A DNA stretch of 64,000 nucleotides from Pseudomonadaceae bacterium (GTDB lineage Bacteria; Pseudomonadota; Gammaproteobacteria; Pseudomonadales; Azotimanducaceae): the NCBI GenBank assembly GCA_024743435.1, contig JANSWO010000012.1, forward strand, positions 62,001-126,000, given 5' to 3'. Below, piece after piece: positions 1-8,602 of this stretch. The position numbers and the translations under genes are program-made. The notes under the pieces are model-generated. The model ran no database searches. It was not told where the DNA came from and worked only from the letters and a program-made list of their open reading frames with translations. The stretch's first letter is position 1; the number at the start of each line of letters is the position of its first letter.

Positions 1-254
1 TCGTGCTCCGAACTCGCCGGCTCCTGCCAATCGATGCTAACGCCGCTTTTGACATCGCGTATGCCATGCGGGAGAAACGCCGCAGCGGGGTAAGCCCACA
101 TCAATTCATCCATCTCGTTCGCCGCGGCTTCGCTCGCCATGTGCACGTGTACCTGGTTGCCCTTGAGCCGAGCCTTGGCCGCTAGTCGGCAAGCAAAGCG
201 CTGTGCCGCCGTTCGCTCGACGTCAGGAAGTATGTAGAAATCGATATGAGTCAT
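1..254 (-). CDS. holC: DNA polymerase III chi subunit (HolC), 3' part off window
   Basis: The reading frame opens at ATG 254 (minus) with MTHIDFYIL and continues off the left edge, so about the first 84 residues are visible. The N-terminus matches the chi subunit of the DNA polymerase III clamp loader, which together with psi bridges the clamp loader to SSB. Visible supporting signatures are the DFYIL start, the internal QVHVHM segment and the MWAYPAAAFLPHG stretch. It starts 39 bases downstream of the pepA stop on the same strand; pepA-holC(-valS) is a familiar gammaproteobacterial order, so co-transcription with pepA is likely. Only the C-terminal half is missing, through the window edge. 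Identification rests on sequence resemblance plus synteny. Confidence 0.85.
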   Translation of the reverse strand, partial: MTHIDFYILPDVERTAAQRFACRLAAKARLKGNQVHVHMASEAAANEMDELMWAYPAAAFLPHGIRDVKSGVSIDWQEPASSEH

Positions 255-293
255 CGTTCCCGTGCCGCGTGTTGAGCGTTTCCTGCAGCGAAC

Positions 294-1748
294 CTACTTG
301 GCGTGGGAGGCAACCCATGCTGTAAGCAACGCCACCGGACGACCGGTGGCACCTTTGCGCACTCCGGAGTTCCAGGCGGTTCCTGCGATGTCCAGGTGAG
401 CCCAGGCCATGTCTTTCGCAAACCGCGAGAGGAAACAGGCAGCGGTAATGGTGCCGGCCTCACGACCGCCGATGTTTGCCATATCGGCAAAGTTGCTCTT
501 CAGTTGGGGCTGGTACTCATCCCAGATTGGGAGGCGCCAGGCGCGATCGCCGGTTTGCTCGCCGCATTCGAGTAGTTCATCGGCGAGGTCGTCGTTGTTG
601 GCAAGAAGACCCGTGGCGTGAGAGCCCAGCGCGACGACGCAGGCGCCAGTCAGAGTGGCCACATCGACTACAGCCTTCGGCTTGTAGCGTTGAACGTAGG
701 TGAGGGCATCACACAGAACCAGTCGGCCTTCAGCGTCAGTGTTGAGAATCTCTACCGTTTGGCCGGACATGGTTTTGACAACGTCACCCGGCCGACTCGC
801 TCCGCCACTGGGCATGTTTTCAGCAGCAGCCACAATCGTGATCAGATTGACCGGCATCTTGGCGTCGATGACGGCACGAGTCGCGCCCAGCACGCCCGCT
901 GCGCCACACATGTCGAACTTCATTTCATCCATAGCCGCGCCTGGCTTCAAGGAGATGCCACCGGTATCGAAAGTGATGCCTTTACCAACCAGCGCAACCG
1001 GCGCATCTCCGCGCTTACCGCCTTTGTACTCGATGATGATCATCTTCCCGGGCGTGTCAGAACCCTGGGATACGGACATGAACGCGCCCATTCCCAGCTC
1101 GAGCATCTGCTTTTCGCTGAGTACTTTCAGCGTTGTCTTCTCGGCGCGTGCAATTTTGCGTGCTTCGCTGGCGAGGTAGGTGGGGTTACAGATGTTCGGT
1201 GGCTCGTTACCAAGATCGCGGGCCAGGTCCATGCCTGCCGACAGCGCCTCGCCGTATCGGGCCGCAGCTCGGCTGGCTTTGGCGCTACGCTCATCGCACA
1301 GCAGCGTTATGCGATTCGGGCGTTTCGCGCTTTTGTCTTTTGCGTTGCCGGCTTGATGTTCGTCGTACCAGTACAGCTCACTGGCTAGTGCCGTTACCGC
1401 CATCTGTGCTTTTTCTGCGACCGAAAGGCCTTTCACAACCGTCTGCGACAAGCCCCAGGCTACAGAGGTACCGCCGGCGCTTTTAACCGCTTTTGCAGCT
1501 TCATTTGCCGCCTTGCGAAAATCAGCGGCGCCGCGGTCTTTACCGCCAACGGCCACACAGATGAGTTTCTTCGCTTTGGCGTTGCTGGGTAGAGCGACAG
1601 TGGTGGTGGTGCCGGCCGCGTCGGAGGCGTTCGCCAAAGCGCCGTCGAGCTTGTAGGGTTTCAGAAGCTTCACGGCGGTGCTTGCGTCCACCACCAGCAG
1701 GTCTGATGAGGCGTCTTTGGCGGCGATGTTTCGGGTGCTGATTTTCAT
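294..1748 (-). CDS. pepA: Leucyl aminopeptidase, M17 family
   Basis: 484 residues, normal for cytosolic PepA. M17 enzymes are hexameric two-metal aminopeptidases that remove N-terminal residues, preferably leucine, from peptides. The metal and catalytic residues are visible: Lys256 and Asp261 in [10 protein letters not shown], Asp279 in the following KFDMCGAAG, and the family signature NTDAEGRL at residues 336-343. The N-terminal third is the variable macro-like domain. ATG at 1748 is chosen because it gives a standard-length N-terminus ([13 protein letters not shown]); no strong Shine-Dalgarno is visible before it. It is divergent from lptF and followed by holC. In some gammaproteobacteria PepA is also a DNA-binding protein; nothing here tests that. 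Confidence 0.96.
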   Translation of the reverse strand: MKISTRNIAAKDASSDLLVVDASTAVKLLKPYKLDGALANASDAAGTTTTVALPSNAKAKKLICVAVGGKDRGAADFRKAANEAAKAVKSAGGTSVAWGLSQTVVKGLSVAEKAQMAVTALASELYWYDEHQAGNAKDKSAKRPNRITLLCDERSAKASRAAARYGEALSAGMDLARDLGNEPPNICNPTYLASEARKIARAEKTTLKVLSEKQMLELGMGAFMSVSQGSDTPGKMIIIEYKGGKRGDAPVALVGKGITFDTGGISLKPGAAMDEMKFDMCGAAGVLGATRAVIDAKMPVNLITIVAAAENMPSGGASRPGDVVKTMSGQTVEILNTDAEGRLVLCDALTYVQRYKPKAVVDVATLTGACVVALGSHATGLLANNDDLADELLECGEQTGDRAWRLPIWDEYQPQLKSNFADMANIGGREAGTITAACFLSRFAKDMAWAHLDIAGTAWNSGVRKGATGRPVALLTAWVASHAK

Positions 1749-1996
1749 GCTTTGGCTCGCGTTGCTGACGGGCTTTGGTTAGGGTGCGATCCGGTGCGCT
1801 GTAGCACCTGAACACTGTTTCGACAGACTCCAGTCGAGAGCCTGCTCCGTCGGCTCGGACGGTGGGCTGGCTTACGAAGCAGCACGATTTTCCAGTGGCA
1901 ATGTCGAATGGACAATCGAGCCGCGCGAGTCGCGCTGAAACGGGTGTGGGTTATCGCTGCTTTACGGCGCGAAAGTTTACTGGATTTAGGCCGCTC

Positions 1997-3073
1997 ATGC
2001 TGGTTGCCCATCGATATCTGAACCGCGAGTTAGCCGCCGTTTTGGTGGTGGTATTTGTGCTTGTGTTGTTTGTTGGTCTGGGTGGTCGCTTGATCGGTTA
2101 CCTGCAACAGGCTGCGCTCGGCAAATACAGCGCTGAGAGCTTGCTGCTGCTTGTGGGTCTGCGTCTGCCGGAGTTTGCCCAGCTCGCGTTGCCCTTCGCG
2201 CTGTTCGTTGCCGTGATGCTGACGCTCGGGCGACTCTATGCTGAACAGGAAGCTGCGGTTTTGTCATCGGCGGGCGTGGGTCCGGTTCGTTTGTTCGTCT
2301 GGGCGTTGCCGGTTGTATTGGCAGTAACCGGCCTGGTTGCGCTGACATCGCTTTGGCTGACGCCGGCGTCGAACTACGAGTTTTCCGAGCGCGTGCTGGA
2401 ACAGCGCTTGAACCGGGAGTTTGATGGCTTGAACCCCGGCGTCTTTCAGGTCTTCAGCAATGGCCAGCGGGTCAGCTATATGGAACAGGTGGATACGGAC
2501 GCGCGCACCCTGACGGGCGTTTTCATGGCTGAACTGGAGGACGACGGCCAGCGCACCACCACGATATGGGCGCAGCGAGGCAGCCAGTACGTCGATGAGG
2601 ACACCGGATCGAGATTTCTGGCACTGCGCGATGGTCGCCGTTACGAGGGGGCAGCGGGTTCGCCTGACTATCGCGTCCTCGAGTTCGATTCTCTTGCTCA
2701 GCGAATAGAGATAGAAACCGCTCGGCTATTCAAAGTGAAAGCAGACGAGACCGCGACTGCCGAACTGCTTGGCCACGACGACCCGGATTTTCCAGCGGAG
2801 CTCCACTGGCGCCTGGCACTACCGCTGTTCGCCTTTGTCGGCGCCTGCCTGGCATTTGGCCTGGCGCGGGTAAAACCCCGTCAGGGGCGCTTTGCTCGCA
2901 TCGCTCCAGGTGTGTTGATGCTGGTCCTGTATTACCTGCTGCTGGTGCTTAACCTAAACGCTCTCAAGGATGAGCAGATCCCCATGGCGGTGGGTTTATG
3001 GGGAGTGCATCTGGCGTTTGCGGGCTTTGCGGTTTTCTTATTGCGTCGCGCTCAGGCGCCGGCGCGCGTCTGA
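1997..3073 (+). CDS. lptF: LPS export ABC transporter permease LptF
   Basis: 358 residues from ATG 1997. LptF and LptG form the transmembrane dimer of the LptB2FG transporter, which extracts lipopolysaccharide from the inner membrane. The protein shows the family layout: N-terminal membrane segments (roughly residues 16-32, 55-80, 95-120), a large periplasmic jellyroll domain (about 130-265) and a C-terminal membrane bundle. The frame is open upstream to 1862, but the later ATG gives the standard MLVAHRYLNREL start in which the first helix follows almost at once. Its stop is one base from the lptG start, so the two are co-transcribed. The pepA/lptFG divergent arrangement is typical of gammaproteobacteria. 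Confidence 0.93.
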   Translation: MLVAHRYLNRELAAVLVVVFVLVLFVGLGGRLIGYLQQAALGKYSAESLLLLVGLRLPEFAQLALPFALFVAVMLTLGRLYAEQEAAVLSSAGVGPVRLFVWALPVVLAVTGLVALTSLWLTPASNYEFSERVLEQRLNREFDGLNPGVFQVFSNGQRVSYMEQVDTDARTLTGVFMAELEDDGQRTTTIWAQRGSQYVDEDTGSRFLALRDGRRYEGAAGSPDYRVLEFDSLAQRIEIETARLFKVKADETATAELLGHDDPDFPAELHWRLALPLFAFVGACLAFGLARVKPRQGRFARIAPGVLMLVLYYLLLVLNLNALKDEQIPMAVGLWGVHLAFAGFAVFLLRRAQAPARV

Positions 3074-3074
3074 C

Positions 3075-4214
3075 ATGATTCCCGGAATCAACAACACGAT
3101 GGATCGCTACATCGGCCGCACGGTACTCGCGGGCGTGGCGATCGTCGGGCTGCTGTTTCTGGTGTTGGTTTGTGCGTTTGCGTTGCTTGAAGAATTGCGG
3201 GACGAAGAAGCGGGCTACGGATTTTTAGAGGCGGGCCGTTACATTCTGCTCACCGCTCCTCGGCGGGCGTACGAGCTGATGCCCTTCGTTGTATTCCTTG
3301 GCGCCTTGATTGGCATGGGTGTGCTGGCGAACAACCGCGAGCTGGTTGTTTTCCGCTCGGCCGGCGTCAGCATCTGGCGCCTGTTTCTGGCTGTGTCGAT
3401 GCCGGTCCTGCTGGTGGTGGCTGTTGGCATCATTGTTGGTGAATGGTTTGCACCAATCGCTGAGGCCCGAGCCGAATCGGAGAAGGCCCAGGCCCAGCAG
3501 GGCGGCAACGATGTTCAGATCAAAGGCGGCTACTGGTATCGAGAGGGTGGGCTGTACATGAGTGTGCAGGCCATTGGCTCCAGTTCGTCCGACGCTGACA
3601 CCGCAACCACGTCTGGTTTGCTCGCAAGTACCGATGGCGATGCTCGCATCAAGGGCATCCGGCAGTACCAGCTCGGTCCCGAACAACAACTGCTGTGGGT
3701 GCGTCAGGCGGCTCATGGCCGCTACGAAGGCGAGGGCAACTGGCGGTTGTTTGATGTGGTGGAGACGCGCTTCGCCGATTCTGCGTCCGTGACGTCGAAT
3801 ATCGATTCCGTGCTCTGGCGATCGCAAGCGGATCCGCGATTGCTGAGTACCCGAATACTGGTCGAGCCGAACAAACTAAGCATTCTCGATCTGCAGACGC
3901 AGATCACCTACATGCAGCGGGAGGGGCTCGATGCGTCTTCTTATGCCCTGGCTTTGTGGAGCAAGTTGTTGCTGCCGCTATCCGTGCTTGGGCTTGCGCT
4001 GCTCGCTGTGACGTTTGTGCTCGGCCCGCTGCGGCAGGTGAGCATGGGTACGCGCCTGACCGTTGGCGTGCTGACCGCGCTTGGCTTCAAATACCTTCAG
4101 GATCTGTTCGCGCCGATGAGCCAGGTGTTCGACCTGCATCCCGCGGTAGCCGTTTTGCTGCCGATACTCGCCTGCTGGGGTGTTGCGCTGCTTGGTGTGC
4201 GTCGAGTCCGCTAG
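3075..4214 (+). CDS. lptG: LPS export ABC transporter permease LptG
   Basis: 379 residues from ATG 3075, one base after the lptF stop. It partners LptF in the inner-membrane LPS-extraction complex. The LDRYIGKT-like N-terminal signature of LptG appears here as MDRYIGRTVL; three membrane segments follow within the first 115 residues, then a periplasmic domain and a C-terminal membrane bundle (about residues 290-375). An alternative ATG 24 bases downstream would begin exactly at MDRYIGRT; the upstream one is kept because of the tight coupling to lptF. The frame stays open further upstream inside lptF, which is an artefact of overlap. Confidence 0.93.
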   Translation: MIPGINNTMDRYIGRTVLAGVAIVGLLFLVLVCAFALLEELRDEEAGYGFLEAGRYILLTAPRRAYELMPFVVFLGALIGMGVLANNRELVVFRSAGVSIWRLFLAVSMPVLLVVAVGIIVGEWFAPIAEARAESEKAQAQQGGNDVQIKGGYWYREGGLYMSVQAIGSSSSDADTATTSGLLASTDGDARIKGIRQYQLGPEQQLLWVRQAAHGRYEGEGNWRLFDVVETRFADSASVTSNIDSVLWRSQADPRLLSTRILVEPNKLSILDLQTQITYMQREGLDASSYALALWSKLLLPLSVLGLALLAVTFVLGPLRQVSMGTRLTVGVLTALGFKYLQDLFAPMSQVFDLHPAVAVLLPILACWGVALLGVRRVR

Positions 4215-4229
4215 CGGCTCGGCAAGGCG

Positions 4230-4673
4230 TTACTTGCTTTTGGGTTCGGGAGCGTTGAAACGAATGCGGCTATCCGACATCAGGTCGCTCCAACTACGCC
4301 TGTGCGGATCGACCATCACCCACAGAACACCCATGCCTAATGCGAGCAGTCCGGCCAGGCCCACAAAGAACCGCAGGGCCGCCTGCGCGAGGCTGACCTG
4401 AGAGCCTGAAAGATTGACCAGGGTCAGGTGCCAGGCCCGCATACCCAGGGTCTGTCCGTGGCGAGTCCAGAAATAGACAAAGAACGCGAAAATCTCCGCA
4501 AAGATGAAGCTCTGCACAAACGGCCCGACAGCGGCTTCACCGGTTACCGTCACGATAACCACGATCGTGAACGCGTAGATCGCAACCACTAGCAGGCCGT
4601 CGTAGATGAGGGCCCCTAGCCGACGCAGAAGAGATGCCTGTTCGGCGATTGGTAGCTCGGCGGAGGTGGTCAT
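4230..4673 (-). CDS. RDD family membrane protein
   Basis: 147 residues from ATG 4673. The protein has the RDD layout: an N-terminal Arg-Leu-Gly-Ala-Leu-x-Tyr-Asp motif (LLRRLGALIYDGLL, near residues 15-28), two hydrophobic helices in the middle, then the TLGMRAWHLTLV motif typical of the family and a third hydrophobic helix. RDD proteins are small inner-membrane proteins; some have been linked to ion transport, but most have no assigned function. It is convergent with lptG, 15 bases apart, an arrangement common in relatives. The frame extends 23 residues further upstream, but that part is low-complexity and lacks the conserved beginning, so the MTTSAELP start is preferred. Confidence 0.82.
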   Translation of the reverse strand: MTTSAELPIAEQASLLRRLGALIYDGLLVVAIYAFTIVVIVTVTGEAAVGPFVQSFIFAEIFAFFVYFWTRHGQTLGMRAWHLTLVNLSGSQVSLAQAALRFFVGLAGLLALGMGVLWVMVDPHRRSWSDLMSDSRIRFNAPEPKSK

Positions 4674-4933
4674 GATCGTGCGCGATGGTGATGGCGGCGC
4701 GATTGTAGCTGGTTGCGCAGCGCTGCCGAAGCTCGGTTTCACGCAAGGGTTGCTCGTCAGGAGTGAAACCGACGGGCCTATGGGAGACTGAGTGTGTTCT
4801 TGATCGGTGATAGTGGGTTGACGTTTGAGTGAGGTGCGCGCTCTGCTGGGTGAAGCGTGCGCGATATCTCACAATCTGGCGTGTGTGTCCTCAACGAGGG
4901 GGCGAATCCAAATGAGAGGGTCGGCGCCGCGCC

Positions 4934-5360
4934 AACGCTTCGCGTCTGGCTGTAATGAGTGGTCAATCTCGGGAAGGGTTTAGGGGACGGACGCTCTCGC
5001 GCATTTGCCTCGATTGCTGCGCAATCTGCGCAAATACTCTGCCGCTCTCCCGGGGTTTGACGCGCGATCAAAAAACATAGGCAAACGCTTCGCGTCTGGG
5101 TGTAAAGAGTGGTCGTTGGACGCTCTCGCGCATTTGCCTCGATTGCTGCGCAATCTGCGCAAGTACTCTGCCGCTCTCCCGGGGTTTGACGCGCGATCAA
5201 AATACATAGGCAAACGCACCGCGCTGGCTGTAAAGAGTGGTCAATCTCGGGAAGGGTTTAGGGGACGGACGCTCTCGCGCATTTGCCTCGATTGCTGCGC
5301 AATCTGCGCAAATACTCTGCCGCTCTCCCGGGGTTTGACGCGCGATCAAAAAACATAGGC
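4934..5360. repeat. Three tandem copies of a ~150-bp repeat
   Basis: Copy 1 is 4934-5083 (150 bp), copy 2 is 5084-5212 (129 bp) and copy 3 is 5213-5360 (148 bp). Each runs from AACGCTTCGCG (AACGCACCGCG in copy 3) through GACGCTCTCGCGCATTTGCC and CTCTCCCGGGGTTTGACG to GATCAAAAAACATAGGC. Copy 2 lacks about 21 bases between the GAGTGGTC and GGACGCTC parts that copies 1 and 3 share. Outside that gap the copies differ at only a few positions (AAAAAACAT against AAAATACAT; AAATACT against AAGTACT). Each copy contains an imperfect dyad around ATTTGC...GCAAAT. The element does not match any mobile-element end I recognise. Confidence 0.9.
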
Positions 5361-5393
5361 CAGCGCGCAGCGCTGGCCTATGTTTTTTGATCG
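5343..5393. repeat. Perfect 24-bp inverted repeat closing the array
   Basis: Positions 5343-5366 are the exact reverse complement of 5370-5393, with a three-base loop (GCA, 5367-5369). The arms begin CGATCAAAAAACATAGGC, the same sequence that ends each tandem copy, so the right arm looks like an inverted copy of the unit end. As RNA it would be a very stable hairpin on either strand; the internal A-run on one arm and T-run on the other mean no clean terminal T-tract follows the stem, so it is not a textbook intrinsic terminator. Confidence 0.9.
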
Positions 5394-5591
5394 TTAGAAA
5401 GGCCGGTGCAACGAGCATCTCACAATGTGAGGCGTTGTCACCGGCAAGGCTATCCTGGCCACAACCCCGCGTCATGTGCGTGGGGCTCACCTTGCGTCTG
5501 CAAAGCCCGGCCAGAGTAGAAGGCAATTTACTTTGGTGCAAGTGTTTTTAGGTAAAATGCCTAACTCGTTGAATATATGAGAATTGATGGC

Positions 5592-7052
5592 TCAAGATAT
5601 TCGCGCAGAACCGCCCGAAACTGATGCAGAACGGCCGCAGTATTCTTCTTCGGTCATCGCTTGCAGCACGTCCTTGTCGGAGACTGCGGCCCAGCAGCGC
5701 TGGCCGGCCGGTGTCTTACACGCCAGAAAACCAGTATCCACACCGTCGGCGCCGTACATGACACTGTAAGACTCGATGAGTGCTTCACCGGAGTAGTTCT
5801 CGGCAAGCTCTGTGGTCGGCAGTGCATCCACCTCGTCCTGCACGTTCGCATGCTGATACGGCTTCGCCGGAGGTTGCGCGCTGTAGACGCCGAACGCGTG
5901 TTTCGTCAGGAAGCCGCCGTTCGCGGTAACGAGCCCCGTGGCGTTGCGCTGTTCGCGCAGCAGCTCCGCAGTACGCGCGATGGAATGCATGACGTAGTTA
6001 TTGAGTGGTCCGCCAGCCCACGTGAGGCCGCCGGTGACGGTTAGCTGGCGAGTCTCATCGAGGCCGAGCTCTCTTGCCGCGACCTGAACCGCAATCGGAA
6101 AGCAGCTGTAGAGATCCACCATGTCGAGATCACTTGCCTCTACACCAGCAAGTTCGAGCGCTCGATTACCGGCGATGCGGATGGCTGGCGAGGCATTTAG
6201 CTTGTCGCGGTGGGAAACGAAGTAGGTGTCGTGGGCATCAGTTCCTGACCACAGATACACCCACTTATCCTCGGGAATGCCGCAGGCTCTCGCGTGCTCT
6301 GCCGACGTCATGATCAGTGCAGCACCCTGGTCGACGTTGGAGTTTGAGTTCATGAACTTGGGGTAGGGGAACGATACGGGCCGGTTGGCGCCACCTGGCG
6401 TGCGGATCTCCTCGGCGGTTTTGGCGTCTCGTAGCCAGGCGTGTGGATTGTTTGATGCCACCGCGCTGAAGCGAGCCCAGAGCTGTGAAATTCGCTTTGC
6501 GTGATCGGGGATTGATTCGCCACGCTCGAATCGCTCGGCGTTTTCGAATATGGGGTACATCTGGATGGGGGCTCGCAGGCCGATACTCATCTCAGCCTCG
6601 TTCGACATGGGCACTTCGGCGTCGAGCAGATGATCCGGCTCCCCGCTGCCTGGTTCCCAGCGCAGCTTCTTGTCCGCACGTCGAGCTCGCGCTTGCGATG
6701 CCCCGCACTCAGCGCCGGTGATGAGGATGACGTTGTGGGTGCCGTTCTGGATGTCCAGCGCGCTACGGTTGACGAGGCTCTGCACCATATTGCCGCCGTA
6801 GGGCGTGAGCCAGGTGTCTGCTTTGTCGAGCCCCAACTCGCTCTTGAGCGTTTGCGCCGGGTTCTTGTACGGCCAGATGCCTCGAACCACGCGCACCGAA
6901 GTCGCCTGCGCGAGTAGAGCTTCATTGCCGGAGTCCTGGGCGGCGGCCCTGGCGGCGGCGGCCATGAGTGCTAGAGGCTCGGCTGCGGCAAACGGATCCT
7001 GCTCGCGCTGTTCGAGCTGGCTGATGCCGACGAGAATAGGTGTCGCGGTCAC
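5592..7052 (-). CDS. Thiolase-superfamily protein (acetyl-CoA acetyltransferase-like, degenerate active site)
   Basis: 486 residues, longer than a standard thiolase (about 390-410) because of an extra C-terminal region. The fold order is recognisable: N-terminal PILVGISQLEQRE, a mid-protein segment VDLYSCFPIAVQVAARELG in the place of the canonical NEAFA block, and TGGLTWAGGPLNNY in the place of the GGAxALGHP block. Where classical thiolases carry the nucleophilic cysteine before a helix, this protein has LTPYGGNMVQSL; the histidine of GHP is replaced by GGP. It belongs to the thiolase-like group annotated as acetyl-CoA acetyltransferase in many proteobacteria and mycobacteria (TLP-like). CoA-ester binding is plausible; thiolytic activity is doubtful. 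It is divergent from the intact thiolase at 7268. Confidence 0.75.
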   Translation of the reverse strand: MTATPILVGISQLEQREQDPFAAAEPLALMAAAARAAAQDSGNEALLAQATSVRVVRGIWPYKNPAQTLKSELGLDKADTWLTPYGGNMVQSLVNRSALDIQNGTHNVILITGAECGASQARARRADKKLRWEPGSGEPDHLLDAEVPMSNEAEMSIGLRAPIQMYPIFENAERFERGESIPDHAKRISQLWARFSAVASNNPHAWLRDAKTAEEIRTPGGANRPVSFPYPKFMNSNSNVDQGAALIMTSAEHARACGIPEDKWVYLWSGTDAHDTYFVSHRDKLNASPAIRIAGNRALELAGVEASDLDMVDLYSCFPIAVQVAARELGLDETRQLTVTGGLTWAGGPLNNYVMHSIARTAELLREQRNATGLVTANGGFLTKHAFGVYSAQPPAKPYQHANVQDEVDALPTTELAENYSGEALIESYSVMYGADGVDTGFLACKTPAGQRCWAAVSDKDVLQAMTEEEYCGRSASVSGGSARIS

Positions 7053-7267
7053 GGTTTCTCTCCCTTAGAGTCCCCGGATGGGGTTTGCTGGTGTAATACG
7101 GACAGGGCGGTTGTTTGGCTGACCGCTCTGGCATTAATGCACATGAATGAAAGTACGGGCATCATACCCGGCCTGATGATTTACACGCCATTTGCCGAGC
7201 AACTCAGACCTCGCACATTGGCACTAACTAACTAACGGCCGCATCCGGCCGCTGCAGGAGAGGACTC

Positions 7268-8500
7268 ATGCCCGAAGCACTCATTATCGATGCGGCTCGC
7301 TCGCCGCGTGGCGTTGGCAAGCCCGGCAAAGGCGCGCTCAGCGAAATTCACCCCCAGCGAATTCTCTCAACCGTGCTCAAAGGCATTGAGCAGCGCAATG
7401 GTCTGAATACCGCGGAAGTGGACGACGTCATCATCGGCTGTAGCTCCCAGCAAGGTAAGCAGGGCGCATGCATCGGCCGGATGGCAACGTTGGATGCTGG
7501 CTGGGATACCCAGGCCTCAGCCTTCACGCTAGACAGATTCTGTGGTTCAGGCATCACCACCGTGAACCTGGCAGCGGCAAACATCATGTCTGGAATGGAA
7601 GACCTGGTTGTTGCCGGCGGTGTCGAGCAGATGTCATTCACCAGCCAGCTTCAGGGTGAAGTGGCGACGATGGATATGGGCAACCTGCACCTGCGTGGCA
7701 TGCACCCTCAGCCGCACCAGGGCATTTGTGCTGATGTCATCGCGACGCTCGAAGGCTTCGAGCGCACCGAGCTGGACGAGCTTGGTGTTGAAAGCCAGGT
7801 TCGCGCTAAAGCGGCGATCGATGCGGGCCACTTTGATAAGGCCCTCATTCCCGTGTATCACGACAATGGTGAGCTGGCGTTGGACAAAGAAGAGTTCCCG
7901 CGTCCGGGCACGACCTTGGAATCGCTGGCTGGACTGAACCCGGTCTTTCCCGGCTACATGCAGTTTCCGATCGACGCGACGGGCGAGACGTTTGATCAGC
8001 TGGTCAAGCGCGCGTACCCCGATCTGGCGATCAATCACGTCCACCACGCCGGCAACTCATCTGGCGTCGTCGATGGTGCGGCGGCCTTGCTGCTCGCGTC
8101 TCCCGACTATGCGAAGGCGAATGGCATGAAGCCGCGCGCTCGCGTCGTTGCAATGGCCACCGCTGGCGGTAGCCCGACGCTCATGTTGAACGAGCCAGGT
8201 CCGGCAGCTCGCAAGGTGCTCAAGAAGGCTGGAATGACCTTTGATGACATCGATCTGTTCGAAGTCAATGAAGCATTTGCGGTCGTTCTTGCCAAGTTCC
8301 TGCGAGACACCGGTGTCGACTACAGCAAGGTGAACGTGAACGGCGGTGCTATGGCGCTCGGACATCCGATTGCCGCAACCGGCAGCATGCTCATCGGCAC
8401 CGCGCTTGATGAGCTTGAGCGTCAGGACAAGCAGTTTGCTCTGATCACGATGTGCACCGGTGGCGGTATGGCACCGGCGATCATCATCGAACGCGTTTAA
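7268..8500 (+). CDS. Acetyl-CoA C-acyltransferase (thiolase)
   Basis: 410 residues, normal for a degradative or biosynthetic thiolase. These enzymes cleave 3-ketoacyl-CoA with CoA, or condense acyl-CoAs, through a Cys nucleophile. All active-site blocks are intact: Cys92 in DRFCGSGI, the VNEAFAV block near residue 335, His366 in GGAMALGHPIAATGS and Cys396 in MCTGGGM. ATG 7268 follows a good ribosome site (GCAGGAGAGG). The 215-base divergent gap to the degenerate thiolase contains a perfect 10-base palindrome GCATTAATGC (7131-7140) that could be part of a shared control region. Which acyl-CoA is used cannot be read from the sequence; FadA-, PhaA- or AtoB-like roles are all possible. Confidence 0.9.
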   Translation: MPEALIIDAARSPRGVGKPGKGALSEIHPQRILSTVLKGIEQRNGLNTAEVDDVIIGCSSQQGKQGACIGRMATLDAGWDTQASAFTLDRFCGSGITTVNLAAANIMSGMEDLVVAGGVEQMSFTSQLQGEVATMDMGNLHLRGMHPQPHQGICADVIATLEGFERTELDELGVESQVRAKAAIDAGHFDKALIPVYHDNGELALDKEEFPRPGTTLESLAGLNPVFPGYMQFPIDATGETFDQLVKRAYPDLAINHVHHAGNSSGVVDGAAALLLASPDYAKANGMKPRARVVAMATAGGSPTLMLNEPGPAARKVLKKAGMTFDDIDLFEVNEAFAVVLAKFLRDTGVDYSKVNVNGGAMALGHPIAATGSMLIGTALDELERQDKQFALITMCTGGGMAPAIIIERV

Positions 8501-8542
8501 GCTGCTGAAAATCAGCGCGCCAAAGGCGCGCTGAATTCGAAT

Positions 8543-8567
8543 AAGCCCGGCCGTTGCCGGGCTTTTT
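8543..8567 (+). terminator. Intrinsic terminator after the thiolase
   Basis: A 9-base stem AAGCCCGGC (8543-8551) pairs with GCCGGGCTT (8556-8564) around a four-base loop and runs into TTTTT. A second GC hairpin (CAGCGCGCC...GGCGCGCTG, about 8513-8533) sits just before it. This is a classical rho-independent terminator 42 bases after the thiolase stop. Confidence 0.85.
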
Positions 8568-8602
8568 CGTATGGCCGTGAGCCAAGAGGAATGCAAAGAA
8601 TC

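Larger units (their letters stand above)
4674..5591. other. Gene-free stretch with repeat array
   Basis: No convincing gene. The left part (to about 4930) holds a hairpin with a 9-base stem (4734-4742 pairing with 4763-4771, starting CGGTTTCAC) and nothing else I can name. From 4934 to 5393 it is filled by three imperfect tandem repeats and a terminal perfect hairpin, listed separately. The right part (5394-5591) is a short AT-richer stretch before the stop of the minus-strand thiolase-like gene. Several minus-strand frames stay open across the repeats (for example 4980-5219 and 4778-5200), but they simply reiterate the repeat and have no family resemblance. Confidence 0.7.

Noticed and set aside
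618-1388. 256-residue plus-strand frame antisense to pepA
   Set aside because: It mirrors the strongly conserved pepA, has no ribosome site and no family resemblance; it is a GC-driven shadow.
4934-5360. CRISPR array
   Set aside because: Units are ~150 bp and directly adjacent, with no short repeat/unique spacer alternation and no cas genes.
4778-5541. Minus-strand frames over the repeat array as real genes
   Set aside because: They only reiterate the repeat unit and break at its edges; no homology or ribosome site. Kept as a low-interest finding instead.
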